DNA of 64,000 nt, taken from positions 124,001-188,000 of the forward strand of contig NZ_JAAVVC010000009.1 in assembly GCF_018449725.1 (NCBI RefSeq), read 5' to 3'. Positions 19,551-29,239 of the stretch are shown here, one piece after another (position 1 is the first letter of the stretch; each line of letters starts with the position of its first letter). The notes beneath the pieces are model-generated. The model ran no database searches, had not been told where the DNA came from, and saw only the letters and a program-made list of their open reading frames with translations. Made by a program: the position numbers and the translations under genes. The stretch comes from Pseudomonas sp. dw_612 (GTDB taxonomy: Bacteria > Pseudomonadota > Gammaproteobacteria > Pseudomonadales > Pseudomonadaceae).

Positions 19551-20012
19551 TCAACCCTTGAACTGAATCTCCGGAAATTTGTAATCCTGGCCTCGCTTCC
19601 TAGCTACCAAATACCGCTGCACATGCACCGAAATTGCACAAAGCTGGATAGAGGAGAAGCCAGCGAGCTTATTCGCCAAAAGCCCACTATGGATTTCGCC
19701 ATCACGACCAGTGAGATCTTCGACTCCAACGATTAAGTTGCTTTTCATTTCGGGAAAAGAGCTCGGAAGTCGGTGCATATCAAGGAGTGGGATCTGAGCA
19801 TCCACAATCATTTGCCACTCTGCTGGATATAGGTCAGGCGTATGCTCATCCAACAGCGAAGCAAACAATGTGAAGACCGCTGAAATGCTGTGTTTGAAAG
19901 TATCGTCCGAGCCTGTAGCCAAGCCGTTTGGATCTTTCCTATCTGCCAGAGAGAAAAGGAGGCTCTTAGCTGGTTCGTTGAAATAGATATTGATCGGGTC
20001 TTCGCCTTTCAT
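19551..20012 (-). CDS. Unknown protein
   Basis: 153 residues with ATG at 20012 and GGAG 7 bases upstream. No transmembrane segment or recognised motif. It contains FKHSISAVFTLFASLLDEH and a basic C-terminus (VQRYLVARKRGQDYKF). Isolated on the minus strand, with no operon partner. Confidence 0.65.
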   Translation of the reverse strand: MKGEDPINIYFNEPAKSLLFSLADRKDPNGLATGSDDTFKHSISAVFTLFASLLDEHTPDLYPAEWQMIVDAQIPLLDMHRLPSSFPEMKSNLIVGVEDLTGRDGEIHSGLLANKLAGFSSIQLCAISVHVQRYLVARKRGQDYKFPEIQFKG

Positions 20013-20363
20013 TAGATGTCTCCATGCGGTAGTAACTGCAAACCTGAATCGAATACGGCCAATCTTCAGCTCCCGAAGGAGGACGTAAATGCAGGGGGAG
20101 TGTAGCCCCGTTTTTGCTCGTACATTTCAGAAAGCACTGCGCGAGAAATCCTTTGGGAAAACGGCAAAGCAGCAACCAAATGCAAGATGAGCAGCGTCAC
20201 TGCAAGGTGCTTCAACTGTGGTTTCCTTAGAGCTGAGCGATGTTGAAATGGCCGCTCCTGGAGGGCTGAGCCCAATCAGAAGATATCGTTTAAATTGCTC
20301 GGCAAAATCCAAAGAAATGATTGGAGATTTCTGCTCAAATCATTAGGTGCTTCGGGATTCACT
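20013..20363. other. Intergenic stretch, no supported gene
   Basis: 350 bases between two minus-strand genes. Frames of 60-70 codons overlap one another here without ribosome binding sites and I judge them spurious. It presumably contains the promoter of the 20012 gene. Confidence 0.4.
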
Positions 20364-21188
20364 CTAGCTCGCTCTCGGATCAAATACCTTGGCCCAATCA
20401 CGCCTCACCAATTCCGCGCAAACGCCAGGAGCTCCCCCAAAGCATTGCTGGCAAACCTTAAGCATCTCTACCTCTGTACGGTACTGGATCGGGTCACCGG
20501 ATTCGTCAACCAAAATGCCTTTGGCACCAATCAGCAGTGCATGTCCTGCAACTACGTCATGAGCTGACACCGGATACAGAGATAGTCCACAAACTCCGTC
20601 ACCAGCAGCGACCTTTGCCAGTCTGTAGGCAATTGATGGCATCGGGTAAAAACCTGCCGGCGCACAGAGTTCGCGATTGGTCTGCGGTTTGTTGCCAGCA
20701 GCAGCGCTCACCATGAGCAAGCTCGTGTCCGTAAGCTCCTGCTTTGAGAGGTCTACATAGACGGGGCTTCCATTCCTAATCAAGTGATCCATGCCCTGCG
20801 CCCAACTGATGCAGTCGGGGATCCCGCATTGCGTTACTGGAGCATGTACGACGCCCAAAACAGGACGGTTATCATGGAGCAAGCCGACGGATACGGCGGA
20901 GCCTTTGAGCCCCTTCAAAAAATCGCTGGTGCCATCATTCGGGTCAACGACCCAACAGAAAGGATATCCGGAAAGAACATGGCCGGTCTCTTCACCCCAC
21001 CAATCGCAGTCCAGGAGTGCCAGCAGTTCCGCGCGGAGAAGCACTTCGATTTCGACATCAATCTCAGCTTTGTCTCCTGACCCTCTCCGGCCGTCTGGAC
21101 GCTCGTATTCTTCTGCCAATAGAGCGCCGGCTCGCTCCACTACTGCGATCACTTGTTGGAGAATGTGCTGAAGCCATTGGTTAGTCAT
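20364..21188 (-). CDS. Inositol monophosphatase/CysQ-family phosphatase
   Basis: 274 residues with ATG 21188 and AAAGG 6 bases upstream. The metal-site motifs of the FIG superfamily are present: WWGEETG (~68), WVVDPNDGTSDFLKG (~80) and a C-terminal SAHDVVAGHALLIGAKG (~210). The canonical DPIDGT is DPNDGT and the usual WDxAA is HDVVA, so it is a divergent member. Family enzymes are Mg2+-dependent, lithium-sensitive and remove phosphate from inositol phosphates, 3'-phosphoadenosine phosphates or sugars. The substrate here is unknown. It is on the same strand as, and 40 bases beyond, the amber-interrupted gene, so they may be co-transcribed. Confidence 0.85.
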   Translation of the reverse strand: MTNQWLQHILQQVIAVVERAGALLAEEYERPDGRRGSGDKAEIDVEIEVLLRAELLALLDCDWWGEETGHVLSGYPFCWVVDPNDGTSDFLKGLKGSAVSVGLLHDNRPVLGVVHAPVTQCGIPDCISWAQGMDHLIRNGSPVYVDLSKQELTDTSLLMVSAAAGNKPQTNRELCAPAGFYPMPSIAYRLAKVAAGDGVCGLSLYPVSAHDVVAGHALLIGAKGILVDESGDPIQYRTEVEMLKVCQQCFGGAPGVCAELVRRDWAKVFDPRAS

Positions 21189-21228
21189 GATGACCTTTCG
21201 AATTAATTAACGGGGGGATCTGAAACGT

Positions 21229-21720
21229 CTAGACCAGCGTGCTCCTACCATCTTGCCGAAGCTGCGATTCAAGCCATAGATCGAGCCGGTTGCGTTCTAC
21301 GCCATCCATTGTATCGAGGGCGCGCCTGAGAAGACTGACCATGTCGGCCAGATCTCGGTCGTCTGGAAACCACTCGGACAGTTCGACGTTGCAATGCTTC
21401 GATCGGCCGAACGCCCAAGCAAGAGTCATATCCCCAGCGGCACGGAACTGATTGGCCATGTAGATCTGGTGATCGATCTGCCCGCGCTGCTTTAGCTCTT
21501 CGCTAGCATTCATGATACCCGTGTCGCCAAAGTATTTTGACGTGTCGGGATAGTGAATACCCGCAAGAGACACCTTCGCCTGGCCAGTCGTGCTGTTCCA
21601 ATACTATAGGTAGTGCCACCCGCCGGAAGTCGTGTGAATCCAGGGAAAATTTATGGCCGCCTTGGCAGTGATGTAGTGCAAGTGGGTCACACGTTTCAGA
21701 TCAACGTCGAAATTACGCAT
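21229..21720 (-). pseudogene. Unknown gene interrupted by an in-frame TAG
   Basis: From ATG 21720 (MRNFDVDLKRVTHLHYITAK) the frame is open for 38 codons to TAG at 21604-21606, then open again for 125 codons (YWNSTTGQAKVSLAGIHYPD onward). Both sides read as natural protein and share one frame, so a single base change (for example CAG to TAG) explains the break. The rejoined product would be 163 residues. I do not recognise the family. A GTG shortly after the stop could restart a ~114-residue product. It lies just upstream of the IMPase-family gene. Confidence 0.65.
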
Positions 21721-21800
21721 TACTCAATCTCTCCGGTTGCACTGGCGCTGGCTCGTAGGCGTCAAATTCGAAGCAGCACCACCATATAAGTGAGCGCTAG

Positions 21801-22719
21801 GCGCTGTACGAAATCCCTTGAAATATCGATTCCGGTAGAATCCGTCGCCGTTAACGCCAGAACGCCACAATGGCAAAGCGTTATGAACTCCACGATACAG
21901 CTTGGGATTTGGTTGCCGACATCTTCATTAAAACCTGCCGCAGCGGACGCCAGCGAGCCGACGATCGCCTGATGCTCAACGGTGTGCTTTGTGTGCTCTG
22001 TTCCGGCGCAGCTTGGCGTGACATGCCGGAGCGTTTCGGCCCTTGGTCGACGGTGTATCTGCGGTTTCGAGAGTGGTGCAATTGCGGCGCTTTCGATCAG
22101 ATGCTAAGCCGCCTGCACATCCAATTGAACGAGCAAGGCTTGATCGATCTGGAAATCTGGATGATCGATTTCACTGCCATTCGCGCAACCTAAACCTCAT
22201 CAGGAGCCGACAAAAAAGAGGGCGTGAAGAGCTGCAAAGCACGCAATCGGGCGCAGCCGGGGTGGCCTGACGACCAAGATTCACATGCTGTGCGATGCCA
22301 ATTGTGTGCGACTCCGTTTCCTGCTTTTCGGCGGACAAGCCAGCAAAATATTTATGCCCAACCGCTGCTGGATGAGGCTTAAACTCCCAATCTACGCGGC
22401 CGCCCCCGCGAACGCTGTCGATGATTGCTCGCCGTCAAGGGCTATGACGCTCAAGCGCTGCGCCGTAACTGTGAACGTTATCGGATGCAGCTGCTGATCC
22501 CGCTGCGCGACATGAAACGAAAGCCCGCGCAGGGCTTGGCCGGGCAGTTAGATAGACCCCAATACCGACAGCGCAGCATCATTGAGCGCGCGTTCGGGTG
22601 GTTGAAAGAAAATCGCCGCATTATTACCCGCGTCGACAAACTCGCAACAAGTTTTGCGGCGAGATGGTCTTGCTGGCTTGTGCTATGCGGTGTTTGCGAG
22701 GGTGCTCTTCGTACAGAGC
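21801..22719 (+). mobile_element. IS5-type insertion sequence with preserved ends
   Basis: A 919-bp element. The left end GCGCTGTACGAA and the right end TTCGTACAGAGC are inverted repeats with one mismatch over 12 bases. CTAG lies immediately outside each end (21797-21800 and 22720-22723), consistent with a 4-bp target duplication. The transposase inside is decayed, so the element could only be moved in trans. It lies between the amber-interrupted unknown gene and the ATPase/HNH pair and interrupts neither. Confidence 0.8.
21870..22719 (+). pseudogene. Decayed IS5-family transposase
   Basis: Starts at ATG 21870. Typical N-terminal sequence is present: SGAAWRDMPERFGPWSTVY, then DLEIWMIDFTAIRA. 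A TAA follows at 22191-22193; a further TAA, a TGA and at least two frameshifts occur before the DDE-family C-terminal block, IIERAFGWLKENRRI, which contains the catalytic Glu. The aspartate motif reads MIDFTAIRAT. The protein is not functional as written. Confidence 0.85.
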
Positions 22720-22750
22720 CTAGGTTGCAAAACAGTGCTCTGTACAAACG

Positions 22751-22769
22751 CGATATCTAAATGATATCG
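22751..22769. promoter_or_regulatory. Inverted repeat upstream of the ATPase/HNH pair
   Basis: CGATATC-TAAAT-GATATCG is a perfect 7-bp inverted repeat with a 5-base spacer, 112 bases before the ATG of the ATPase gene and outside the IS. In this AT-rich promoter region it could be an operator. No regulator gene is adjacent, so its role is an inference. Confidence 0.35.
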
Positions 22770-22880
22770 TCAATAGTAGAAATAGTATCAGATTTAATCT
22801 TTGATCTTGCAGACAATGATGTTCGTGCTTCCAAGCTGCGCTGTTCAGAAATTTGGATGCGGCGATAAAAGGATTACGTG

Positions 22881-24449
22881 ATGTACGAAAAACCTAGCGA
22901 ATATCGAAACGGTGCTTTTAAGTGCCGCCACTCCGATTTGACAGATGGAAAATTGTTCGAAGGCCGTCGTTTTGATAACTGTCTGATTTATGCATTAGTA
23001 GAAAGTAGCTGGAAAAACGTAAGGCCTTTTTTCATGTACTACATAAAAAACAACGAAAAAATTGGTCTTTGGGTTGGATATATGGCGCACATACATTCCC
23101 AGTATGACGAAGTGTCACCGCCTGCTCTCCCCGAGTATCCAGTAGAAAAAATGGGCTCAGACGATGTCACGCTGCTCGAAAGCCGAGAAGAATATCGTGG
23201 ACTCTCTAAGTCCATTGGAAAATACCAAACCAAACGTCTGTTATTAGATGCGCACGATGTCGCAGCGTTTCATGCATTGAAACCTACTCATCAACTCTAT
23301 CGCAAGGTTGCCAAGTCCTCATCTTTGTATGGGCTTGTTGAGAATGAAGAAACCTATTTCACTTTTATATCATTAGGTGTGATTCTTGACTCAGATGGCG
23401 TAAATTATTATGACCCAATTCATGAGCTTACAACAGATCTCAAAATAAACAATCACTATAAACTTCCATTAAAATTCAACTTCCGCGAAGACAGTAGTCC
23501 TCTCCCTACACCCATTAATGTTATTATTGGGGAGAACGGCGTAGGTAAAACTCGCGCTCTTAAGTCGCTATCACGATTGGCTCACGATAATCGTTCTGAT
23601 GAGTCAGCGCTAGAATCAGGACGAAAGCTACGTATTTCTGTGGTTGTATTCAGCCACGAAACACACCAGTGGGCTCGCATTAGGCGCTCGGGCTTCAAGT
23701 ATGTCCCCTTGAGCACAACCCGAGCAGACTGGCTGCAGCTAACCCGAACGCTGCAAGAAATCTACCTAATGGATGTCAAGGGTCATCACCTGCGGATACT
23801 CCATCTATTAATCGCCAAAATCCTCGATCCTGCCACGCTCTATTTTCGAACTAATGAGGGTGATATAGCCTCCTTCGTCTCGCTGGTGGAAACTCCTCGG
23901 GGGTGTAACTTTCTTAACACCTCCATAGAGTGCAAACATCTTGGCCCTGATGGTGAAATATTCGAGCTAAGTTCTGGTCAGCGCGCGATAATCCTTTTTT
24001 GTTTCAATTTGGTGCTGAATAGCAATCGACACTCGTTATTGCTCATTGATGAACCGGAAAATCACCTGCACCCACAATTCATCTCGTTGTTCATCCAAGC
24101 GCTGCATTCAATGTTGATTGCCAGCGAATCAGTCGCTGTGGTGGCAACTCATTCACCCTTCGTGGTTCGTGAGGTCGACAAGTCTGGTGTGCTGATCCTA
24201 AAGGCTGACCAGCGCGGTCTGCCGTGCCTGTATCGGCCAACCTTGCAGACCTTGGGTGGTGACGTTTCCTTGATATCCGACTATGTATTCGAGGACAGTT
24301 CGGTCAGGAAGAACTATCAAGAGCGCATCGATCAGCGGATCAATGCGTGCCGCGACATCGAGCAACGCCAAGAGGCACTACGTGCATTCGAGTCTCTCGG
24401 TTACGATGCCGCGGCTTACGCGCGTTCTCTGGAGCGCCTCCTTCCATGA
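22881..24449 (+). CDS. AAA/ABC-type ATPase of a Septu-like pair (PtuA-like)
   Basis: 522 residues from ATG 22881 (AAGGA 8 bases upstream; a GTG at 22878 is in frame). The ATPase core has Walker A IIGENGVGKTRAL (~residue 213), an ABC-type signature LSSGQRAII and Walker B LLLIDEPENHLHP (~388), followed by ATHSPFVVREV. This is the OLD/PtuA-like ABC ATPase arrangement. About 200 residues precede Walker A, much longer than in typical PtuA, where it is near the N-terminus. It overlaps the HNH gene by 4 bases (ATGA). In Septu, the ATPase controls a partner HNH nuclease that cleaves nucleic acid during phage infection; that role is inferred here. The gene is AT-rich. Confidence 0.82.
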   Translation: MYEKPSEYRNGAFKCRHSDLTDGKLFEGRRFDNCLIYALVESSWKNVRPFFMYYIKNNEKIGLWVGYMAHIHSQYDEVSPPALPEYPVEKMGSDDVTLLESREEYRGLSKSIGKYQTKRLLLDAHDVAAFHALKPTHQLYRKVAKSSSLYGLVENEETYFTFISLGVILDSDGVNYYDPIHELTTDLKINNHYKLPLKFNFREDSSPLPTPINVIIGENGVGKTRALKSLSRLAHDNRSDESALESGRKLRISVVVFSHETHQWARIRRSGFKYVPLSTTRADWLQLTRTLQEIYLMDVKGHHLRILHLLIAKILDPATLYFRTNEGDIASFVSLVETPRGCNFLNTSIECKHLGPDGEIFELSSGQRAIILFCFNLVLNSNRHSLLLIDEPENHLHPQFISLFIQALHSMLIASESVAVVATHSPFVVREVDKSGVLILKADQRGLPCLYRPTLQTLGGDVSLISDYVFEDSSVRKNYQERIDQRINACRDIEQRQEALRAFESLGYDAAAYARSLERLLP

Positions 24450-25471
24450 CGGTCTATATCCAGCGGTTGCGTACCGCCGCCGATGATTTACAGGCTATTC
24501 GACACTTTGCTCGCGGAAAGTCACCCAAAGCACCGTTACTTCGAGCCCATTCAAGCAAGCTTTCTGCGTACTTTCGACATTACCCGATCGCAGTGGAAGA
24601 TCCTGCCTTGTATCTCAATCAAAGGACTCATAGTCGGGCAACTGCAAAAGCATTCCACGATCTTTATGAAAGTTCGTCCGACTGTTTTTCATATATTTCA
24701 GAGTTTCGTGATAAAGCACGACTTAATCTTTCCTGCTGCCCCTACTGCGGCATGCCCTCAAATATTACACTGGATCACCATTTACCAAGAAAAAAGACGG
24801 CATTCCCAGAATACTCCACACTTTCCTTGAATCTGGTACCTGCGTGCAGTGACTGTCAAAATATAAAGTCCGATTACTATAATGAGAAAATTCGTGCTCG
24901 GCGTCGCTTCGCAAGACACCCACGTCCAAAAGCACCTCTTCAGACTGACGATCCCGTACGCGGACTCAAGTGCATGACTGGCAGTCGCCGAAAAGATCGC
25001 TTCGTTCTAAAACGGGGCATCAGTACACTGAAAGGTAGCCGGCTCATTCATCCTCTGATTGATAAATTCTTGATGCGCCGAGCCATGTTGGTATTGCCAA
25101 CAAAACATCCGGAAGAGTTCGTCGTAAAAGCTTTCTCAGGGGTGCGACGTAACGACCGGCGCAATCTGGATTTTCACATTCATAAGCTTCGCTTGTCTTC
25201 ACGCGCTAATAGCTGTATCAATCGTCATCGCCAGACGTTGCTTACCTCTCTGACATACGGCGGCAAGGTGCCACACGGCGCTGCTTTGCAGAATGATCTT
25301 ATGCGACTATATCAAGAAGCGGTTGCACGTGCAGCGGGTGCGTGCAACGCCATCGAGCCGACATATCTTTTCGGGCTGTTAACCAACAGGTGGATGCTAG
25401 AGGATTTTTTGTCTTATGCGCGGGGTTGGCACAGACCAAACATGTTGGTCGAACAGCCCATATTCCTATGA
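24446..25471 (+). CDS. HNH endonuclease partner (PtuB-like)
   Basis: 341 residues. ATG 24446 overlaps the ATPase stop as ATGA. A zinc-bound HNH motif spans about residues 95-140: CCPYCG, LDHHLPRKKTAFPEYS, LVPACSDCQNIKSD. The N-terminal ~90 residues and the long C-terminal region (HIHKLRLSSRANSCIN onward) are unrecognised. PtuB proteins are HNH nucleases of ~200-350 residues encoded just after the ATPase, so the layout fits. An in-frame ATG at 24347 lies inside the ATPase gene and is unlikely to be used. Confidence 0.82.
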   Translation: MTVYIQRLRTAADDLQAIRHFARGKSPKAPLLRAHSSKLSAYFRHYPIAVEDPALYLNQRTHSRATAKAFHDLYESSSDCFSYISEFRDKARLNLSCCPYCGMPSNITLDHHLPRKKTAFPEYSTLSLNLVPACSDCQNIKSDYYNEKIRARRRFARHPRPKAPLQTDDPVRGLKCMTGSRRKDRFVLKRGISTLKGSRLIHPLIDKFLMRRAMLVLPTKHPEEFVVKAFSGVRRNDRRNLDFHIHKLRLSSRANSCINRHRQTLLTSLTYGGKVPHGAALQNDLMRLYQEAVARAAGACNAIEPTYLFGLLTNRWMLEDFLSYARGWHRPNMLVEQPIFL

Positions 25472-25627
25472 TAAGGGAATTTTAAAAGTCTTGAGACGAA
25501 GGCCAGGCAAGGCAATAAAGGAAGAGGACGCGGAGTTTACGAATTGTAAATGAGTATTCTGAGGCTGTTTTCAACACACCATCACAGAGTATCAAGACTA
25601 TTCGTACAGAACCTAACGGGCGACGTC

Positions 25628-27006
25628 TCACCAATGTCTCTCGGTCGCAAGTTGTTCCTTGATTTCTGGCACCAAGAACGCGAATAGCCGATTGTATTGG
25701 AGGTCTTGGCAGTATGCCGGATCCTTACTTCGCAGCGCTTCTCGAATGATTTTTCGGCGTTTTTCCCATGTTTTTTTCGAGTCCTGAGAGGCCAGCGACG
25801 CTGCTTGGTGGAAAGCTTCTAGTGTCCATCCGAAAGGCAGTAGGTAGGCTTTGTAGTAGTCGAATGCGGTATTCGTCACGTTAATTAGGCGGGGCAGGCG
25901 GTAGCCAATAGGGCGGCCATATCTTGCGCTGAGAACGATGGATACCGCGCCATGAAATCGGCCCTCATGAAATGAGCGAGGCAGAGAAATCTGGGGTATC
26001 GCGAGAGTCATACGTTCCCGCAGTTCGCTCCAGGCCACGTCTGTCTCGGGTTCCTCGCTGGTACCGTGCTCTAGCCAAAAGTCGTGGAATTCTTGGCGAA
26101 GTCGGGCAGGAGCGATTGTTTCTTCCAGCTCTTTTCGGCGAGTATCATAGTCGTAGAAATAGACCAGTTGCTGTTCCGTATCGACCGTTAGCTGATAGGA
26201 AATACCTCTTCTTCATGCCATTCGTTGAAGATCATCCGACCTTTTAGGGTATGGAGCCGCGTACCAGCAGGTCAGCGCCATACGGTTTGCCTCTCGGGAG
26301 CGCTCCAGAGTTCGCTCATTCACAACGAAGACGTTCAGGTTATTGAGGTAGAAAATATCCTGTTCAGCTGTAGGGTGTTCTTGGGGATTGAAGCCCTCGA
26401 ACACCCACACGATGGCACCACCGTTGACGCGGTAGAACTCTCTTCTGCCTACGATCTCCGTCAGAAAGGTAGTGGATAGCTGAACTTCAAACGCGAACCG
26501 CTGCTGCTCCCGGTAAACCTGGACATCCGGCTTGCGCCATCTTGCCCTGTCAGCGATAGGCATTCCGCGCCATACTTTTGCAACCTACGGTTCCGAGCAG
26601 GCCGAGTCAGCATACAAACTGTCACGAATAATCCCTTTGAGTCTTAGATGAGCCGCGCTTTCTTTCGCAGCGTTGTACTTCATCCGATTGATCTGATCGG
26701 TGCTGAATGCCCCCTTAGTCGAAATTGGGCAGCCCTTGGTGCCTTCTTCATCCGGATGTGACGGAAGAGGAATCGCCGCTGTTTCGTAAGTACGAGCATC
26801 ACCGCACCGCCGCAGATTCTGCATACCAGCCATGGCTGAATTAGGTCTCGAGCGTAACGGCCGGCGAGTTCGTTCCTATCCTGTATTACGACGACCAAAT
26901 CTCTCCTTAGAAACGCGTCTACGTCCAAGGGCTCGCCGCTATCGAGGCTTAGGATTTCGCTCAGCAGCATTTGATCCGTAGGCTGGGCTACGTCGTAGGT
27001 GAACAT
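25628..27006 (-). pseudogene. CoiA/DUF6035-like protein, multiply broken (copy 1)
   Basis: Begins MFTYDVAQPTDQMLLSEILS at 27006 and is a homologue of the gene at 47802. Alignment with that copy shows a one-base deletion near 26763 (between FLFRH and PDEEGTKG), an in-frame TAG at 26585-26587 where the other copy has Gln (CGEPQVEK), an extra A near 26236, and a deletion near 26200. The C-terminal part (SIVLSARYGRPIGYRLPR) is intact. The family has a Cys-rich N-terminus (CRICGG) and a KPDVQV...FAFEVQLS motif resembling the D...ExQ nuclease core of CoiA. This copy cannot make a full protein. Confidence 0.8.
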
Positions 27007-27168
27007 CGATCACTCCCTGATTGGTCTCGCATCCAAGTTTGGAGGGTGAAACGCCGCGTTTTTACAGAAAGGGTGCTGCGCCGGCATGGCGCCATCATGT
27101 CCGTTGAGTCAAAATCTTAAGCGGCACATCAGCTATCAAATGGCCGGGTATTGACTTAGGTGGGACTC

Positions 27169-28323
27169 ATGGGAAGAAAGTGGCTCAAGCAGGAAAAGCG
27201 GACGAAGGAGCAGTTGTTCGACGCTTTGGTGAAAAACGCCCTGGGGTTCGTAGAGACGTCACTGGATCACGTCAAGGAAAGACCCAAGAACTCTATCGTC
27301 GACCTGTATACGGCTATTGAACTCTTTCTCAAAGCACGTCTAATGGCGGAGCACTGGACGCTTATGCTGGCCAAGCCAGAGACTGCCGACCTCCAAAACC
27401 TATACGTCGGAGACTTTCTTTCCGTCTATCTGGATGACGCCCTGAAGCGGATCAACTCGATACTTGGAGAGAAAATTGACGTCGCCGCGTCCGATAACTT
27501 CAAAGCTCTAGGCGAACACCGCAACCAAATCGTCCACTTCGCTCATTCAGCTCATGACGACCTAGCAGCCACTCAAGCGGGCGTCATCGTTGAGCAGTGG
27601 GCCTCATGGCACTACCTGTATGCCATGCTCACAGAGACATGGAAGGACGTTTTCGAGCCTTACAAAATTGAGCTTCAAAAACTGAACCACCGCATGATGA
27701 GACAGCGTGATTTTCTCAATTCGCGGTTCACAATTCTCAAGCCGAAAATCGAAATCGAGGTGAAAAAAGGCAAGACGATCATCGCGTGCGGGCATTGCGA
27801 ACTTTCTTCAGCAGTTGCAGGTGAAGTACACGCTTGGGGGACAGATTACAGCTGCCTGGTGTGCGGGGTCAGTGACACTGCGGTAGTGAAGGCTGATATC
27901 AAATTACCCTGCCTAGGATGCAATGAAGAAATAGAGTTCTTTGATGCAAAGGTGACCGAGTGTCCGACGTGTCACTTCGCTTTGAACACCGACTCTTTGA
28001 TTGATCTGTGTACCGCTCACATCCATGAGGGAGATCAGTGGTGGGAGGAGGGCGCCGAACATATTGCGTCATGCCATAACTGCCAGTGCGCACGGCCTTC
28101 CGTGTTCGTCATCGATGGTTTGTGGAGTTGCGTGTCATGCTTTGATCGCGGATGGCAAGCAGTTACGTGTGAGCGTTGCGGCGCTTTTGTGACAGGAGAT
28201 ATGGAAAGAATTCAATATTTCGCCTGCCACAAATGCGAGGATCAAGTTCGGCAGGAGTACGACGCGATGGCCACGGCCGGTGCTGCAACTGAGGAAAGTC
28301 AGGATGCTAAAAAGGAAGCATGA
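27169..28323 (+). CDS. HEPN-domain protein with C-terminal zinc ribbons
   Basis: 384 residues from ATG 27169. The N-terminal ~150 residues are helical and contain the HEPN signature EHRNQIVHF (Arg-x4-His, residues ~110-118). The C-terminal half has a series of CxxC pairs (CGHC, CLVC, CLGC, CPTC, CHNC, CVSC, CERC, CHKC), enough for about four zinc ribbons. HEPN domains with this motif are metal-independent RNases in toxin and defence proteins; zinc ribbons commonly bind RNA. No nucleotidyltransferase partner is adjacent. It probably acts alone or with the small genes downstream. Confidence 0.82.
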   Translation: MGRKWLKQEKRTKEQLFDALVKNALGFVETSLDHVKERPKNSIVDLYTAIELFLKARLMAEHWTLMLAKPETADLQNLYVGDFLSVYLDDALKRINSILGEKIDVAASDNFKALGEHRNQIVHFAHSAHDDLAATQAGVIVEQWASWHYLYAMLTETWKDVFEPYKIELQKLNHRMMRQRDFLNSRFTILKPKIEIEVKKGKTIIACGHCELSSAVAGEVHAWGTDYSCLVCGVSDTAVVKADIKLPCLGCNEEIEFFDAKVTECPTCHFALNTDSLIDLCTAHIHEGDQWWEEGAEHIASCHNCQCARPSVFVIDGLWSCVSCFDRGWQAVTCERCGAFVTGDMERIQYFACHKCEDQVRQEYDAMATAGAATEESQDAKKEA

Positions 28324-28470
28324 TCCAATTAAAAACGACCCGCACTCGGCTTGACCTGTCTCAGGAAGGGATGCTTTGGAAGATCGCGCTGGCGCACCTT
28401 CCTGACGGGGCTTGAGTGCAGCATCGGCACATACAAACATCTCGGTTTTGCTTCCTGGTTCGGAGGACTT

Positions 28471-28689
28471 ATGAGTCGTGACGACAAAGACACGGTGTAT
28501 TGCAATGTTCAAATGCCGATGGCCAAGGGGAAGGAGCTTTCACGGTTAGTGGCGGAGCTTAGAGAGTCAGGTGCTCATCCTGAGCTCGACTCAGTCTTTG
28601 AGGAAATACAGCACGAGCTGAATTCTTCAATTGAGTTCGTAGAGGAGCAACTCGCCGATACTGGTGGATTTGGCCGACGGCCACATTGA
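28471..28689 (+). CDS. Small unknown protein
   Basis: 72 residues from ATG 28471, preceded by GGAGG at a good distance; the frame extends upstream but without a better start. Acidic and helical (LSRLVAELRESGAHPELDS). The stop is followed by 72 bases and another small gene on the same strand. Confidence 0.6.
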   Translation: MSRDDKDTVYCNVQMPMAKGKELSRLVAELRESGAHPELDSVFEEIQHELNSSIEFVEEQLADTGGFGRRPH

Positions 28690-28761
28690 AGCTCCCGAGC
28701 TAACGTAGCCAGCGACTTTAAGAAGAGGGCAGGGTGTCCGCATCGGAAGGAGGTAAACCTA

Positions 28762-29172
28762 ATGTCTAGCGGTGCTGCTGATCGCAGTCTGCGTGAGCGA
28801 GAGAAGATCAGGAGGAGAGCTTTGTGGACGCTATCTGATCTTCTGCCAGGCGATCCCAAGGCTATTCCAGTCGTATCTGTGCTTGACGATATTGATCGCC
28901 AGGACGAGGCCGACATTTTAATGACACCAGTGGTGAAGGTAGAAGCGCTTCGCAGGTTCGTCGTCACCGAGTTTCACTCGAGCAACCTACAAATTGTTCG
29001 GGATGTCAGCATTCCCGAACCTTGGCGGGAACGATTTCTACAAGCGAGTATCGGTTCGACTCGACCGGAAGCGGGGTCGTATCTTCACGACCTAGAGAAA
29101 TTCATCAATCTTTGGACGCAGGAGAATCAGCACCTGGAGGAACACCGTTCAGCGATCGATAAATACATGTAG
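28762..29172 (+). CDS. Unknown protein
   Basis: 136 residues from ATG 28762 with a strong GGAGGT 8 bases upstream. Charged, helical, no motif I recognise (contains VVSVLDDIDRQDEADILMTP). Probably in the same transcription unit as the HEPN-zinc-ribbon gene and the 72-residue gene. Confidence 0.65.
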   Translation: MSSGAADRSLREREKIRRRALWTLSDLLPGDPKAIPVVSVLDDIDRQDEADILMTPVVKVEALRRFVVTEFHSSNLQIVRDVSIPEPWRERFLQASIGSTRPEAGSYLHDLEKFINLWTQENQHLEEHRSAIDKYM

Positions 29173-29239
29173 AAAATAACTCAAGTTTTTCGAAACGCAT
29201 CCGTTTGTATTCATAAGAGCAAACACAAAGGACGTTTCA

